64,000 bases of DNA, taken from Paralichthys olivaceus. Taxonomy: Eukaryota; Chordata; Actinopteri; Pleuronectiformes; Paralichthyidae. Under the pieces are notes generated by a model. It worked only from the letters and a program-made list of their open reading frames with translations. It searched no databases and was not told where the DNA came from. The position numbers and the translations under genes are program-made. Positions 24,481 through 36,600 of this stretch are shown in pieces. The stretch covers positions 14,060,316 to 14,124,315 of the forward strand of contig NC_091098.1 in assembly GCF_024713975.1 (NCBI RefSeq). Direction: 5' to 3'. Each line of letters opens with the position of its first letter. Within the stretch, counting starts at the first letter, position 1.

Positions 24481-26044
24481 ACCAGAAATGCTGACATCAT
24501 TCACTATAATCACATTGAATCCAGTGCAAACGAGCTACAAATGACTAGCTTAGCAAAGTTCCTGGAAAAATACAAGTATGTAAAGAAAATGTTGTCCGTA
24601 CAGGTTTTGCTGTGTCTACCTCCTAAACAGGTACTTACAAAAGGGGTAATTGGAAGATATTATTTCAAAGCTTTGAATCACAGTGCAGTAATATATTCAT
24701 GTTTTGATTGATGGATACAAAGGTGGGCATGGCAATTTTGAAATCAGGGTTTTCTGTGAAGGTTTAATGAATTATTTTGTACTGAAGCTGCAAAGAAACG
24801 GTCCTGTTAACATTTTGATGGTTAAAACATGTTGCACAGCTCTTCTTCAGTGCATCATGATGGAGGCACGATAGCTTGAAAAATATGGTCAAAGGACAGT
24901 GGTGTGCTGAAGAAGTGTAGTGCTTTTTGTTTTAACTTTAATGGGCTTGAAATGAAGCTCACTTGGTCCCTGTGTTTTCAAAGTAGAAAATTTATTCTGA
25001 AGCTCACCAGATGCATTTCAGTTACCTATATTGTTATCTGTGTTTGAAAAATAATATTAAGGTTCATGGTTTTGGATCTGAGTGTATTTTATTGTGTTCC
25101 TCAGTAGTGGAACACCAAATTGCAAGATAGACAATGAACTCGGTGTGTGTCCCGTCCACGGTTAAAACCAAATCATCATGTCAATTCTGTGGAATGCTGA
25201 ATACTAACAGATGTGAGTTTTGCCCAGGGAACAGCCCATAATACAATACACATAGCATAGTAAAGAAAATACTAACATTTTTCTCATATTTTCTACTTAA
25301 TATTTTATTTTGTGCATCCCTACCTTAGGAATGGTTGTGTAATGTTATCTATGAAAAGAACTACAGTAGTAATGGATAAAAAGCGTAGAGACGTTTGTGT
25401 TGATATTTGACAGTCTGTTTCACTTATTGCTCTGAAACCAGTAGGCCCTCCAAGAATAATAATAATCAATATAATGAAATTGTTGGTAACAAGTAACAAA
25501 TACCTGCCATTTTTTCAGTAAGATGGTTTGTGTCATTTTAAAGTTTTTGCAGTAACTTAATGGTTAACATTGGAATTTAAATTTTAGAGGTCTAAATTTA
25601 TATATTTTACTCATGACTGCAAACATGTTCCAAAGGCAATACTTACCATATTTTATTTTTGTCATTGTATGTTTAGCCTGCAATAGTAATCCACTCTGAA
25701 TTATAATTTGCTGATTTTGGTTTAACATGTATTGAAAACATTCATGTGTGGGAAAGTTGTAATGTGTCAACGTCACACCCACCGCAACGCTGGACTCCAG
25801 AGGAGACGAGTGCAGAGCTGAAAGCCTCTGCAGAGAAGGCCACATTGTGTTTTGTGAGTCCTCGCTCATGAGGCAGCTTTTAAGTTGTGTAGCCCATCTG
25901 CACCTGTGATGACTTCTGTTAAAAATGGAAAAAAATTGAGCAATGTACACTTTGATGTCATGGGAAAGGAAAATCCATAGAGCCCACGCGAAGCTGTTCA
26001 CATACCTGAAAAGTGCGGTTGGGCACTCAATGTGACCGAATATC

Positions 26045-26050
26045 AATAAA
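26045..26050 (+). terminator. candidate distal polyadenylation signal, rbm15
   Basis: AATAAA about 2.0 kb after the stop codon; would give a long 3' UTR. Confidence 0.3.
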
Positions 26051-27139
26051 TTGTTCATTTGAAGGGAAACATGTTTCTTCGATGGAAGTCAATTGAAGAA
26101 ACACGCTACCATGCCTTATTGTGTTTCGAAGGAGTTGTCACTTGCAATTTTGTTTCTGCACACGCGAAGGGAGACAATTTGCAATTTGTTTAGCAACACC
26201 GACGAGAGACCCCTGTTTCGTGTGAGGATCGCAGTTTGCTTACATGCCTGTTCTGAGCTGCTAAGGTGCCCAACATAAATTACTCCCAACCCCGTATTAT
26301 ACCCTCAACTGTTCCTGTTGGCATGTGAACACCTGATCAGGATGGAGGAGCCTCCGCATCCCTTGTTTACAGCCAGAGTCCAGTTTGCAGTTTGAAGCAG
26401 TGGCAGATAAAGACAGCGGTGCAGTTCGGGAGGAGAGGGCCGGAGTAAACAGCAGCACGTGCCAGTATCCTGTTGTCCTCCCTGCTCTTTACTCCTAAGG
26501 TTTCATGTGCATTGTTCCGTGTACTGAATAGGAGCTGAGGAAGAAATCTCATCACCTGCCGTCACACACTCCACTTGGGAGATTGTGGGTGACACTGCTC
26601 TGAAATGTGCATAGCGTCTCCAGTTCAAGCTGTGTCACCGCAGAGGCCGAGCTGAACCGCTGGGCTGATTTGTCTTCTGTTCTGTTTTTCTTTTCCCAGT
26701 TATGATTTGATTCGACTTATTGTTTGGCTCAGGGAAGAGGATGGCCCAACCTCAGCTAGGAATATTGTTTGCCCCCATCTTCATGTGTTCTCCTCTGATT
26801 GAACGCTCTCCGAGGAGATGAGTGAACAAGTGTTTGCTGCGCTGAAGCTGCACTCTTGTCATCTGAGGTCTGCTGCAGCCTGGAAACAAAACAAGCACAG
26901 GCCAGGTTGTTTACCCTTTTCGACACCGCTGGAAGGAACCCACTCTGCGGACTCCACCCTTCCCCCTAATTCATCTAGGAGACCTTTTTTTATTTTGCCC
27001 CTTTGTAAGTTTAAGGCCATTTTATACAGGAAAGAAAGTTCCTGCCATCCATTTTGAGTCATGAATGAAAACAATTGAGGTGTTCTGTGCCGAGAAGGAC
27101 CCCTCACTTCACTAGAGAAACATTGCCATCTTGAGGACC
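26051..27139. other. intergenic, moderately GC-rich
   Basis: Less AT-rich than its surroundings and free of the dispersed repeats seen elsewhere. There is no recognised exon; the ORFs at 26818-27057 and 26859-27107 lie on opposite strands of the same segment and are unconvincing. It could be a promoter region for the exon-like ORF at 27140. Confidence 0.4.
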
Positions 27140-27257
27140 ATGGAGCACCTGCTTCCCTCTCTCACAGTCATCTCCCTGATACATCTCACTTGTGCACACC
27201 AGGCACCCAGGACAGAGCTGGTATCACTGTACGACTGCAGTGTAGAAGGGCACAATG
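27140..27257 (+). CDS. possible signal-peptide exon of an unknown secreted protein
   Basis: An ATG in a strong context (GGACCATGG) opens 39 codons plus one base, followed by a consensus donor (AATG|GTGAGT). The product starts MEHLLPSLTVISLIHLTCA, a textbook signal peptide with likely cleavage after Cys-Ala, then a short hydrophilic stretch with one cysteine (ELVSLYDCSVEG). I do not recognise the family. A compatible second exon can be read at 27423-27538: acceptor CTTATGGCAG, phase 1, 38 codons to TGA, containing AGICPGPEIIG. The two would make a secreted protein of about 78 aa with about 59 mature residues. The second exon is much weaker evidence than the first, and the whole could be chance. 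Confidence 0.32.
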
Positions 27258-27986
27258 GTGAGTAAGAGAACAAGTGCTGCCCGCCACATCTGTGTCGGTG
27301 GCATAGGCAGCAGTGGTAAGTACAATGTGTCAACACCACATGTTTTACAACGACAAATGCAAAATGGCACACTCTGGTTTCAATCCAAAGTCATTACTGA
27401 GGTCATTTTCCTCTTATGGCAGCTGGCATATGTCCCGGACCAGAGATAATAGGATCATTTACTGCCCACAGTAACATGCATAGTGCTGTTTTGATTACTG
27501 AAAGTAGGATTGATGTAACAGAACAACCATCTCTTTGATAATATCCTCTTGCAGATATTTCTGTTCTATTCATTATCAAATCGCTGGTTTGGAAAAGGTT
27601 GAAGTGCTTTAAAGATAAATAAAGTCGAGGTTTTAAGTAGAAAACTATAGCTGTAGTTTCTCGATTAGATCCATGTAAGAAAATTCTGCACATTTGGTTG
27701 CAGCCTGATCAGACATGTAAATGTAGACCTCACCTTTAATTTTGGTGAAGATTTATTATGTCACTGATGGAGACAAAAAATAGCCATAAACTAGAGGCAA
27801 GGTTATCGTGATGTGGTGTGAGGAAATTTGTTTTTATATTCAGTTGTAAAATCTTGATTGCTTTTCGCAAAAGGGCAGGAATCCACAATTGTCACTTCTT
27901 TTCAAACTCCCAGTCATCATGTTCATGAGGAACATCATCGTCAAGCCACTCCTGGTCATACACTAAGTTACTAATGATGCAGAACT

Positions 27987-28374
27987 TTAAAGGTTCAGTG
28001 TGTAGAATTTAGTGACATCTAGTGGTGAAGTTACATGTTGTAGCTGAATACCCCTCACCTCACCCACCCTAACTCTAACCCTAAACATGTAAGAGAACCT
28101 GTGGTAGACTTCAGTTTCCATTAAAACTCAAAAGGTGTTTAGTTTGTCCAGTCTACTGTAAAACAAAACAAAACATGGCAGCCTCCATAGGGAGGACCCG
28201 CTCCTGATGTAAATATAAAGTATTTAAATATAAAGGTTCCATTCTAGTGTAATGAAAACAACAGTTCATACAATTTGGATGAAACATACAAGTGAAAACA
28301 TCACTGGGATAATTTTATATTCAATTTCTGCCAATAAATCACTTTCTCCTAGATCTGACACACTGGACCTTTAA
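27987..28374 (+). mobile_element. MITE-like repeat family A, copy 1, with TTAA ends
   Basis: Left end TTAAAGGTTCAGTGTGTAGA; the right end inverted reads TTAAAGGTCCAGTGTGTCAGA. These terminal inverted repeats match in about 18 of 21 positions and both tips carry TTAA. The interior includes TGACATCTAGTGGTGAAGTT and AAACTCAAAAGGTGTTTAGT. No ORF. Inverted copies lie at 58291-58659 and, truncated, at about 49092-49155. TTAA ends would fit a piggyBac-type target but do not prove it. Confidence 0.78.
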
Positions 28375-29059
28375 AGAGTTATAATAACAGATGAAAATGG
28401 TTTCTGGTAAGAAATAGTGTTTTGCATTAGGAGTCTACAGGCCACAGATTTTAACCTCCACTTAATGAAATGGCTAATGTGAACAAACACAGACTACAGG
28501 AGAAAGCATCAAATACCACCAGCTACCATTCAAAACCTAACCTGTAAAAATGAACATTATCAATATTTGATCAATACTGGCAGCCACCATGTCACAGATA
28601 ACTTTTACTTTGCTCCCTGTGTTGTCAGGGTGTATGAGCAGTTAACTGTACTTTACTGCCACAGTAATGAACTCAAAGACATATAACTACATATATATAT
28701 TTATACTCAATGAGGTCTGACTCATCAAACACTAGTGGAGCAGTGTTACGATGCTTATCGAGGTTATAAATACAGACAAATTAAGGCAAATTAAATTTAA
28801 ATTTGAGAAATGTATCTATTTCACAGCTTAGACTTTAAGATTCAAAATATTGACAGATTAATAATTACTACTACTAAAAATAATTAATACTCAGTGTCTT
28901 TACATTTTCAAATGATGACTTTCACCTATTCATCTTTCTAAAGATGTCACATTATAATTATGGGCCAGTGTTAGTAAGACAGCATGATTTTGGATATTGG
29001 CATTATACAACTTTCTCAGTTCAGAACATCTCATGATATACCTAGATGTTATAACATGA

Positions 29060-29330
29060 GATGTAATAACCAGAGGTTTGGTCTTCTCTCCTGTCTGTAA
29101 ATTTGTTTTTAAGCAAGATTACGCAAAAATAAATGAACAGATTATCACAACACTTGGTGTAAGGATGCAGTATACATCAGGGTACAGCCCCTTAGGATTT
29201 GTTTTAACTTTCTTTAATATTATGAGATATTTTCACTTCCCAGGGAATAATTCATGGATCAGGCACATTTAGGGAACTGATATCTATGAGTGTTTGAAAT
29301 TTGATGTAGCTTGATTGAATTTAAAGGAAC
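29060..29330 (+). repeat. dispersed repeat family C, copy 1
   Basis: Ordered blocks: GTAAATTTGTTTTTAAGCAAGA, TTACGCAAAAATAAATGAACAG, CACTTGGTGTAAGGATG, CAGGGAATAATTCATGGATC, GGCACATTTAGGGAACTGAT, TCTATGAGTGTTTGAAATTTG. The same blocks occur in part at 31545-31705, 44558-44770 and 60075-60600. I remember this as an abundant teleost repeat of uncertain class. Confidence 0.65.
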
Positions 29331-31544
29331 TGATGGCCTTGGGTGAGGCTTGTGACAAACTAAGCTACAAAAGTCATAATTAAGAAGTCACATAGATTTT
29401 TTATCATCTGTTTTAACTGTAGTGCAGTTCACTGTAGTATGAAAAGTCAGAGAGATATTGTTACAGTGCCAATCAGAATATACATTCTTTGCAATAAAAA
29501 ACATATTTTACTGGTTTTTATAAATTCAACACAATCAAACCGTTGTTTGTGACCATTTCAGACTGTTTACTTCTGTCAACATTAAAATGTATTTGTATGT
29601 CGCCTATACAGAACTCCACTGGATGGCTGCTGGCGCATCACTTTAATTCCAGGCCACTGATAAACACACCATCAGGTCTCATCTCCTGTAAGTAACCCTG
29701 CTTTGATCAATGGTATTAAATAACAAAGTGTGTGTTAGATGCTAAAGTTGATATTTTCTGAGAAATAATTGTAACAAGCCTTTGCTGGGTCCAAGATGAA
29801 AATGAATCCTAATTCACAAATAATCTTGTTTATTCACTGTAGTATGTCGTAATAATGTGTCAATAAAAATGTTAAATCTATTGCAACTTGTGTGTTTTTT
29901 GCATTGAGATAAATTGGTCTGGTATCAGTGCATCTATTACTTTAAGTCATCTTGATGACACAAAAACAGACTGAGTAATGCGTCAGTTTATTGGAGCTGA
30001 GTGCGCACTGTTACATGGCTTGGAAAATGACATCTATGATTGGTTAAGCATATTTTCTAAACTCAGTTTTCAAATCCAAGAGTAAAGAGTTGGAACAAAA
30101 CAGTGCTTCACCCATGAACGCATTCGCTGCAACGAGAACCTCCAACATCATTAAACAGAACTCACCTTACTAGTGAGGTTTGAGACATTACCAAAGAGCC
30201 ATAAAATGTATTGCTTGAACGTACAGTTCCTAAACATACCCAGATAACTAACAAGTAAAGTCATTCCAAACTGGATCTACCTTTAAAGCATCAAATACAT
30301 TTCATAAAAGATTTATTATGGTACAAAATATACAGAGGCCCTAAATCCTGAAAGCATACTGGTGGTGAATACAACCCGTGAGGCTAAAGAGCTTGTGTGC
30401 ATGACTGTCGTTATTGAAACAATACAAAGAGCCTTGCTCAGTATTGTGAAAGTGAGTTGAGGGGGAATAACTTGGTACTAATTGACACAGCATTCTTTAA
30501 GTAGATGCATTCCTCTGCCATAAGAGGGCAGCATAACAAAACACATTGGATTCTGGGCCGTCCATAATCAAGACTTGAAGATGACTGAATAATGGATGGT
30601 CAGAGTGGTCTAAATTATATACGCTGTCCAAACTCATCACTCATAATGAGCTTCAAGTTGTAGATAGGTTTCGAATGTGTCTTTGGCTGACATCACAGGA
30701 AGTTAATTAAGATACAACACAGTACCTTGTAAGGCAAACCGGTGAAAAACGAGGAATCCACTGACAAAACAAAAACCTCTACTAAATATATAAAAAAAGA
30801 TTCAACAACCAATAGACTCCCATGTATAAACAAAATAAAATAATAAGTTGCATTGCCATTAATTGGCTGCCTGCAGGCACTGTAAAGGCTGGGCAACAGT
30901 CAGTGTGGGGGCCCTTGCATTTTTACGGGCGACATTGGCAAAACATCTTTGTAACACAGTGGGTCAGAGATTTACAGACATAAAAAGCTGATAAAATGAC
31001 ACTTTATCACACAGAAGCTCCGGCTGTTCAGCAGACAACAGCTCTGTCAGCTCTCTCTGTGGTTCGTTTCTTCAGGACACATTAAAAAACATTTAAACAC
31101 GACCAAACAGAGTTCTTCTTTCAGGAGCTGGAATCTTAACTAAAGTTAAAATGATTGTGTGTGTAGGCGGGCGGACAAAACAAAATCCTGCTCTGTGAGC
31201 TTTTGCATAGAACTGTTCTCTCACGATGAGCAGTGCGTGAGTGTTTTCTTATCAGCAGGTACTTCCAAATACAAGATATCTGCAGGGAGATTTAAATGCT
31301 GATTATCATTACTGACCCACAAAAGTAGCAGTTTCTAGTTGCAGCATTTAAAAAGGTCACCACTGAGGTTTTAATATCAACATTTCTGTGGGGAATGAAG
31401 TGAGCTCATCTGTGTGGAAAATTGCAGATGCAATGATTGTAAACAGGGTAAAAAGGTGTTAAGATGTGGTGTAAGGAGCTGAGGGGTTGATTGAAGTTAA
31501 AGAACTGAAAGGAGCGCAGGTGACAGCAGCAGAGTTTGAATTAC

Positions 31545-31705
31545 CTCTGCCAAGGAGGTCATGTTGTTTTGTTTGATTTGAAGACTACACAAAGACATTT
31601 TCACAGATTTCCCATGGAATCATTTGCGGATCTCGATGAGAAAAATATCAGGCATATATTGGCGGAGTTATGCGCTCTACTGAGTTTAAGCAACTGAGAC
31701 GTCAG
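31545..31705 (+). repeat. dispersed repeat family C, copy 2, internally deleted
   Basis: The start (CTCTGCCAAGGAGGTCATGTT) is joined directly to the later blocks (CATGGAATCATTTGCGGATC, ATCAGGCATATATTGGCGGAG, TTATGCGCTCTACTGAGT), so the middle of the element is missing. Confidence 0.6.
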
Positions 31706-32310
31706 CTTCTTTTGTAAGCAGTTAAAATTACATGTCTTAGCTATGAAACCAACCAGAGCATGTTTCAACCGAGAGCTATAATGTCAAACTTTGACATTAC
31801 AGTGTTGAATTTGAAGCTGTTGGAAGTTCGCCTGAAGTGAACGTGAGGGAGACAGTTGAAGCATGTGCACTGTGAGCAGTTTCAGTATAGGTTTGTCCAA
31901 CATGTCTGCACAGACTCCGAAAGTAGCTGAGCTCTCAGTTCAGGGGTGAGAGATCAAAGTCAGTTTATATTACGGGGTTTTAAAGGGGTGAAAGGGTTAA
32001 AACATTAAGTTACAGTTTTTTTCTGAATCGCTAAAACAAATGACCTGAAACTTCCTCTCCAATTATCAAAATAGTAAACACAAAAATTCAAACTCCATTC
32101 ACAAAACGTTTGACTTGTCTTGCAAAATCAAACAACTGATTCAAAACTATTTTATCTTTACCCAGAACCAAACAGTGCCATCAAATAACACAGAAAGCCA
32201 GCTCATGCATAAACACTACTCAGCAAACATTACATTAAAAAAATGCTAAACACTGAACTCTGAGCATAGCTCGAAAAAAAAAACTGTTACTGAAAAATTA
32301 CTGAAAAAGA

Positions 32311-32316
32311 TTTATT
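32311..32316 (-). terminator. candidate polyadenylation signal, slc16a4
   Basis: TTTATT on the plus strand (AATAAA on the coding strand), 1.1 kb beyond the stop codon. It is the nearest canonical hexamer I found; more distal ones exist. Confidence 0.35.
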
Positions 32317-33413
32317 GTTGGATATCTGAACACTCCTGCCAACTATGTAATTGATTCAATAAAGTTGTTTTACCAGTTGACAGTTTTGTTTAGAGAACAG
32401 GGTTTAGTGTTTTAGGAATTCAGAAAAACTGTAAAGCACTTTCCCTTAGGAGCACAGATCTGTGTCACCAGCCGTTATAGTTTCTAAAAATCTTTAAAAA
32501 AAGACTGAAACTTCAACCTACAGAAAAACTGTAAAAGGTATAAGAAAAGCTGAAGGTATGAATGAGTATGAAAGAGTTGATGAGGAGCGTAAAATGTGTA
32601 AAGACGAAAGGAATGCTCACATGTTGAACATTTTGCCCAATCATTTCTATACCTCTAAATGCCAGAATTGACCATATAATCTATTCTTGTGCCCACAAAC
32701 ATTTGTTTGGGTTAAGATATTCTATTTCTTTCTTGTTTGTGATCTATATGGAGCAAATTACACATTGTGTCTTTAGAGGCAGGCTGCAATTACGTTGTTG
32801 GTCAGTATCTCAACTATCTAAGTTAGAGGAAATGTCATGCAGCATGATCACAGTTTGGCCCAAAGTGCATATCAGTGAGATAAGGTGTACAGACACAGGT
32901 AAAGGCTTTCAAGGAGATCAGGTGAAATGCCTTCCCTTGTGGATATGTGCTTGCATTTATGTCATCGCAGAAAAATTAATTGAAGACCGGAAGTCAAGCT
33001 CAACTGCATAGCTTAGTTTCCAGCAATGAGATGTTACTGCAAAGCTGTTGTATTCGAAAACAGAGCATGTTTCAGTAAGTCGTGGTTGCTTAGCTGCTAA
33101 CATGCTGGCTCTGGTCTGTAGGGTGTTGTTCTCGGTTGGGATGCATGTATCTCTGATACTATAAAGATAGGGGGTATAATATTTTGCAGTTTTACTGTAA
33201 AAATTTGGCATTTTAAAAGTTCAATACAATAATCTAATAACGTCCCAACTACCGTACGCTCTTAAAAATCATGCTACTGTGGTCATATGCCCCACCCCCC
33301 ATCCTATGTTACTCTCTTGCAGACATTAAGAGTCACTTAGGTTCCAACATTAAGCTGCTGTCCATGGTCCAAGGTTTGCAGAGCCACTGCAAAGCTCTCC
33401 CTGGGTGTCATTC

Positions 33414-33622
33414 TTACACAACGCCGTTCTGCAGGCGCTCGAGGGTGAAACAGCCATTGGTCTTGCAGCTGCTTTCTGCCCTCTTGGCCTGAGCCAATTT
33501 CTGCTTGGCCTTCCAACGCCGAGCCAGCGGTTCCATGAACAGGGAGAGGGAGGAGATCAGGTAGCAGAGCCCGGCCAGATAGAATGAACAGTCGTAAGTC
33601 TGAGTGTAGTCGTACAGGAACC
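33414..33622 (-). CDS. slc16a4: slc16a4 coding exon 8 (last helix, cytoplasmic tail, stop)
   Basis: Residues 505-573. Acceptor TTTTGCAG, then [18 protein letters not shown], the last helix, and a basic tail ending NGVV. The tail beyond LARRWK is longer than I recall for human MCT5. Confidence 0.94.
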
Positions 33623-36600
33623 CTGCAAAACAGCAACAACACAGGAACACTTCAAGAGCCTGTCTTTATCTGTATATAATGCCAAGTGCTGAGGTGGTGC
33701 TTTCACACTGTGTCTAGTTTGTCTGCACATCATAATGGCCGGATACAGTCTGTGGTTATTATGATTTAGTATATACACTGCTAATGTGGCATCAGAGATA
33801 TTGTAAAAAACAAAATTCCAACTCAAAGAAAGGACCAACCACACACTCAAATCTGGGCAAAAAGTTTTCTACTGATCGACAAGATCTATTAATTGCAAAT
33901 TATACATTTGAGTGTGTGTATTCATAGAATACAACATTATGATGTCAAAGTGACCACAAATCCCCAATTTGTTCATCTTTGAGCTGGAGTTTCGCTAATA
34001 ATGGTATAGTTAATAATAGCAATTAACAATAGTAATATAATAATAAAAGATCATTGTTTTTATTGATTAGTAATTGCAAACATTTCCATCACAGTGTGGC
34101 CTCAATCAAAACTAGTTCACAGTGTGTGTCAAACTAAAGCCCATTAAAGAGGCTCACCAAATAAAAAAGCTATTTCAGATGACGTTAAAGAATAAGTAAG
34201 GTATTTTCCATGCCTTGTACCCCAATTACTCTTATTAATCCTGTAGAACAGCTTCATAAGCAATCATTACCATCAGAAACCATTCGATACAAAACTAATT
34301 TATCAGCCACAACGTTAAAATGTAAAAACTATTAATAGTTGATGCTTTATTCAAAAGTGGTGAAAGAATTGTTTAAAATTCTTTATGGACATTTATGTTT
34401 TTCAAATATCAGTCAGTTAATTTAAGTATATTTAAGTTAATATTGTCTGGAATGGTTAAATAACTTTCTAAAAGTAAACTTTTTGTGTTTCTCATTGGAA
34501 AGGTTTTTTTTCATTCTTCACATTACAGATAGTTAATGCTCACCTGTTTGGCATATGGATGACCTTAGTGTCGACTATATGCAGGTGGCAGTGTACCATA
34601 ACTTAATTCCTGTGTTCTTACTTGTTTTCTTTAACAATGAGTCATGTTGACATTTCATTTCAAACAGGTGCATTGTGGGAGGCAAATGAAAAGCAGGCGC
34701 GGTGGCTGCTGGTAAAACAGTTGACAGAGAAACTGGTCAACAGGGATTTTATCACAACCTGTGGCCCGAAGGCACAACAACGCTTTACCTAAAACCAGTT
34801 TCTTACTTGAACTACAGGGGTGGTAAACAGAGCCTCTGGCTATTTCCGTTTCACCCTAAAGGGGGGTCATTAGTCATATTTCAATCCCGAAACACCCATA
34901 CCCCCCCCACTACACTTTAACTGGGGCCAAATGTTAACTGCAAGGGCCAGAAGATTGTTTTTTCCTGGAAATACCTCACACAGTCAGAGAAAGCTCTGCG
35001 CAAAGTTTCAGTGCTCCATATATTGATATAAAGTGGTTCATCTCATGTGTTGACCAGATGATCGGTGTTGCTGGTATTTTCTGAGCTGACCTAGAAAGGA
35101 CATTGTTCAACCTGATCTGACAAAAACACTGTAACAAAAAACTGATCTCAGATTAGAAACAGCTCTGTGCGGCTAACAAGCACAATCTGCCATCACTTAA
35201 ACAAAGTGACTCAAACCATGCCATGAACACATGATTCGCCCGTAGGCAGCATGAAATCTGATCCAGCAACCCCCAAAGTCCCAATCTGCACTAACTTTAG
35301 GCTGTTTTTCTCCAGTGCATTTCAAGTTTCATCCTCCATAGTCTGTTCCGTGCTCATAAGCCGGCAAACACACACTTAGAGGCACTGCAAGAAATTCAGG
35401 GCCTCAAACAACGACAAAAGAAAAATGTCAGACCCATCACCCAACCCTGCACTCCCTTACTGCCTGTTTGAAGCTATTACACCTGTGTACAAGCCTCAAC
35501 CTCTCACTCTGTGCTACAAATCACTTCAGGAAAAGTAACGTCATGGCTATTGGCTCCAATCCTGTGCACATGCAGTGCACATGTATAAATATTTGTTATT
35601 GTGTACAAATCCTGAAGGTTTTAAACGGCACAATCCACTCACCGGCTAACGGAGGCCCTGTGAGGCAGCCCAGGCCGACAAAGAACATGGAGAAGCCCAT
35701 GGAGTTGTTGAGTTTCTCTGCCCCCACGAGATCGACCTGAAGAGCAGAACAACACGTTACCACTGACTCTAACTGATATAACTAATAGTGAGTGTTTTGT
35801 ATATTTTATTTCTGTACAACTCACATGAATAAGTAGCGATAGGCTGGGCAATAAAACGCTAGCACAAAAGCATTTCATAAGCACAGTGAGGAGGTGTAAC
35901 ACATGATTGATCTGCTTCACATAGGTTAAATGTTTTGTTGTTTGTCAGTCTCTGCTCATATAGAAGAATTAAAGACTAAAAGAGTTAAAAGAAATAATAA
36001 TGTGACAGTTCTCATGATCATTATCAACATCAATATCGACATGTACATTTTTATCAGTAGTTTTTGGCCATCCAGTTCTACCAGGAAGATGAAAAGATTC
36101 ATCAATTTAAATGCTTACAATGTAAGAAACTAAAATTGATTTATAAATAAAGGGAAAAGAACAGCAAGTGAAACCTCAAACGACCAAATGTCCAAATCAC
36201 AGTTTATAAACCTGTTATAACTGAAAATATAAGGTATATGTCACTGCTTCAGCTGCGTCAGCAAACATCAGTAACTCAGTTCTAATATTTGCCTCGAGCT
36301 GAAAGAGTCATTAATCTTTGGGAGTGAAAGCAGCTTCCAGGCCTTTGCTTTGCACATTGGCCTTAGGCTGACCCTTTAGTTAGCCTTTGGATTTACGGTG
36401 CATAATTTTGATGCACATGTCTGTCAACACAAACACACACGTCGTAAAAGAACGTCTCAGATAACAGTCACTACTTGCTTCAGTTCAAACTAGATGGCAG
36501 GACATGATGACAGCGTGTTTTATGACGTGTAGACACCTGTCATCCTTTTTAAACAGGGGCAGACATGCTTTAATTCAAAGTGCCCATATTTACAGCTTTA

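Larger units (their letters stand above)
24045..26050 (+). other. probable rbm15 3' UTR and flank
   Basis: AT-rich sequence without coding potential, containing AATAAA hexamers at 24475-24480 and 26045-26050. Which is used cannot be told, and the 164-codon minus-strand ORF at 25564-26058 looks like chance. Confidence 0.45.
27539..33413. other. region between rbm15 and the slc16a4 stop codon
   Basis: No recognised exon. It holds three dispersed repeat copies (listed) and AT-rich sequence. The part nearest 33413 should be slc16a4 3' UTR, read on the minus strand. Confidence 0.5.

Noticed and set aside
29590-29695. Possible continuation exon of the 27.1-kb secreted-protein candidate
   Set aside because: The acceptor and GTAAGT donor look good, but the phase needed to follow 27257 reaches a stop after 11 codons.
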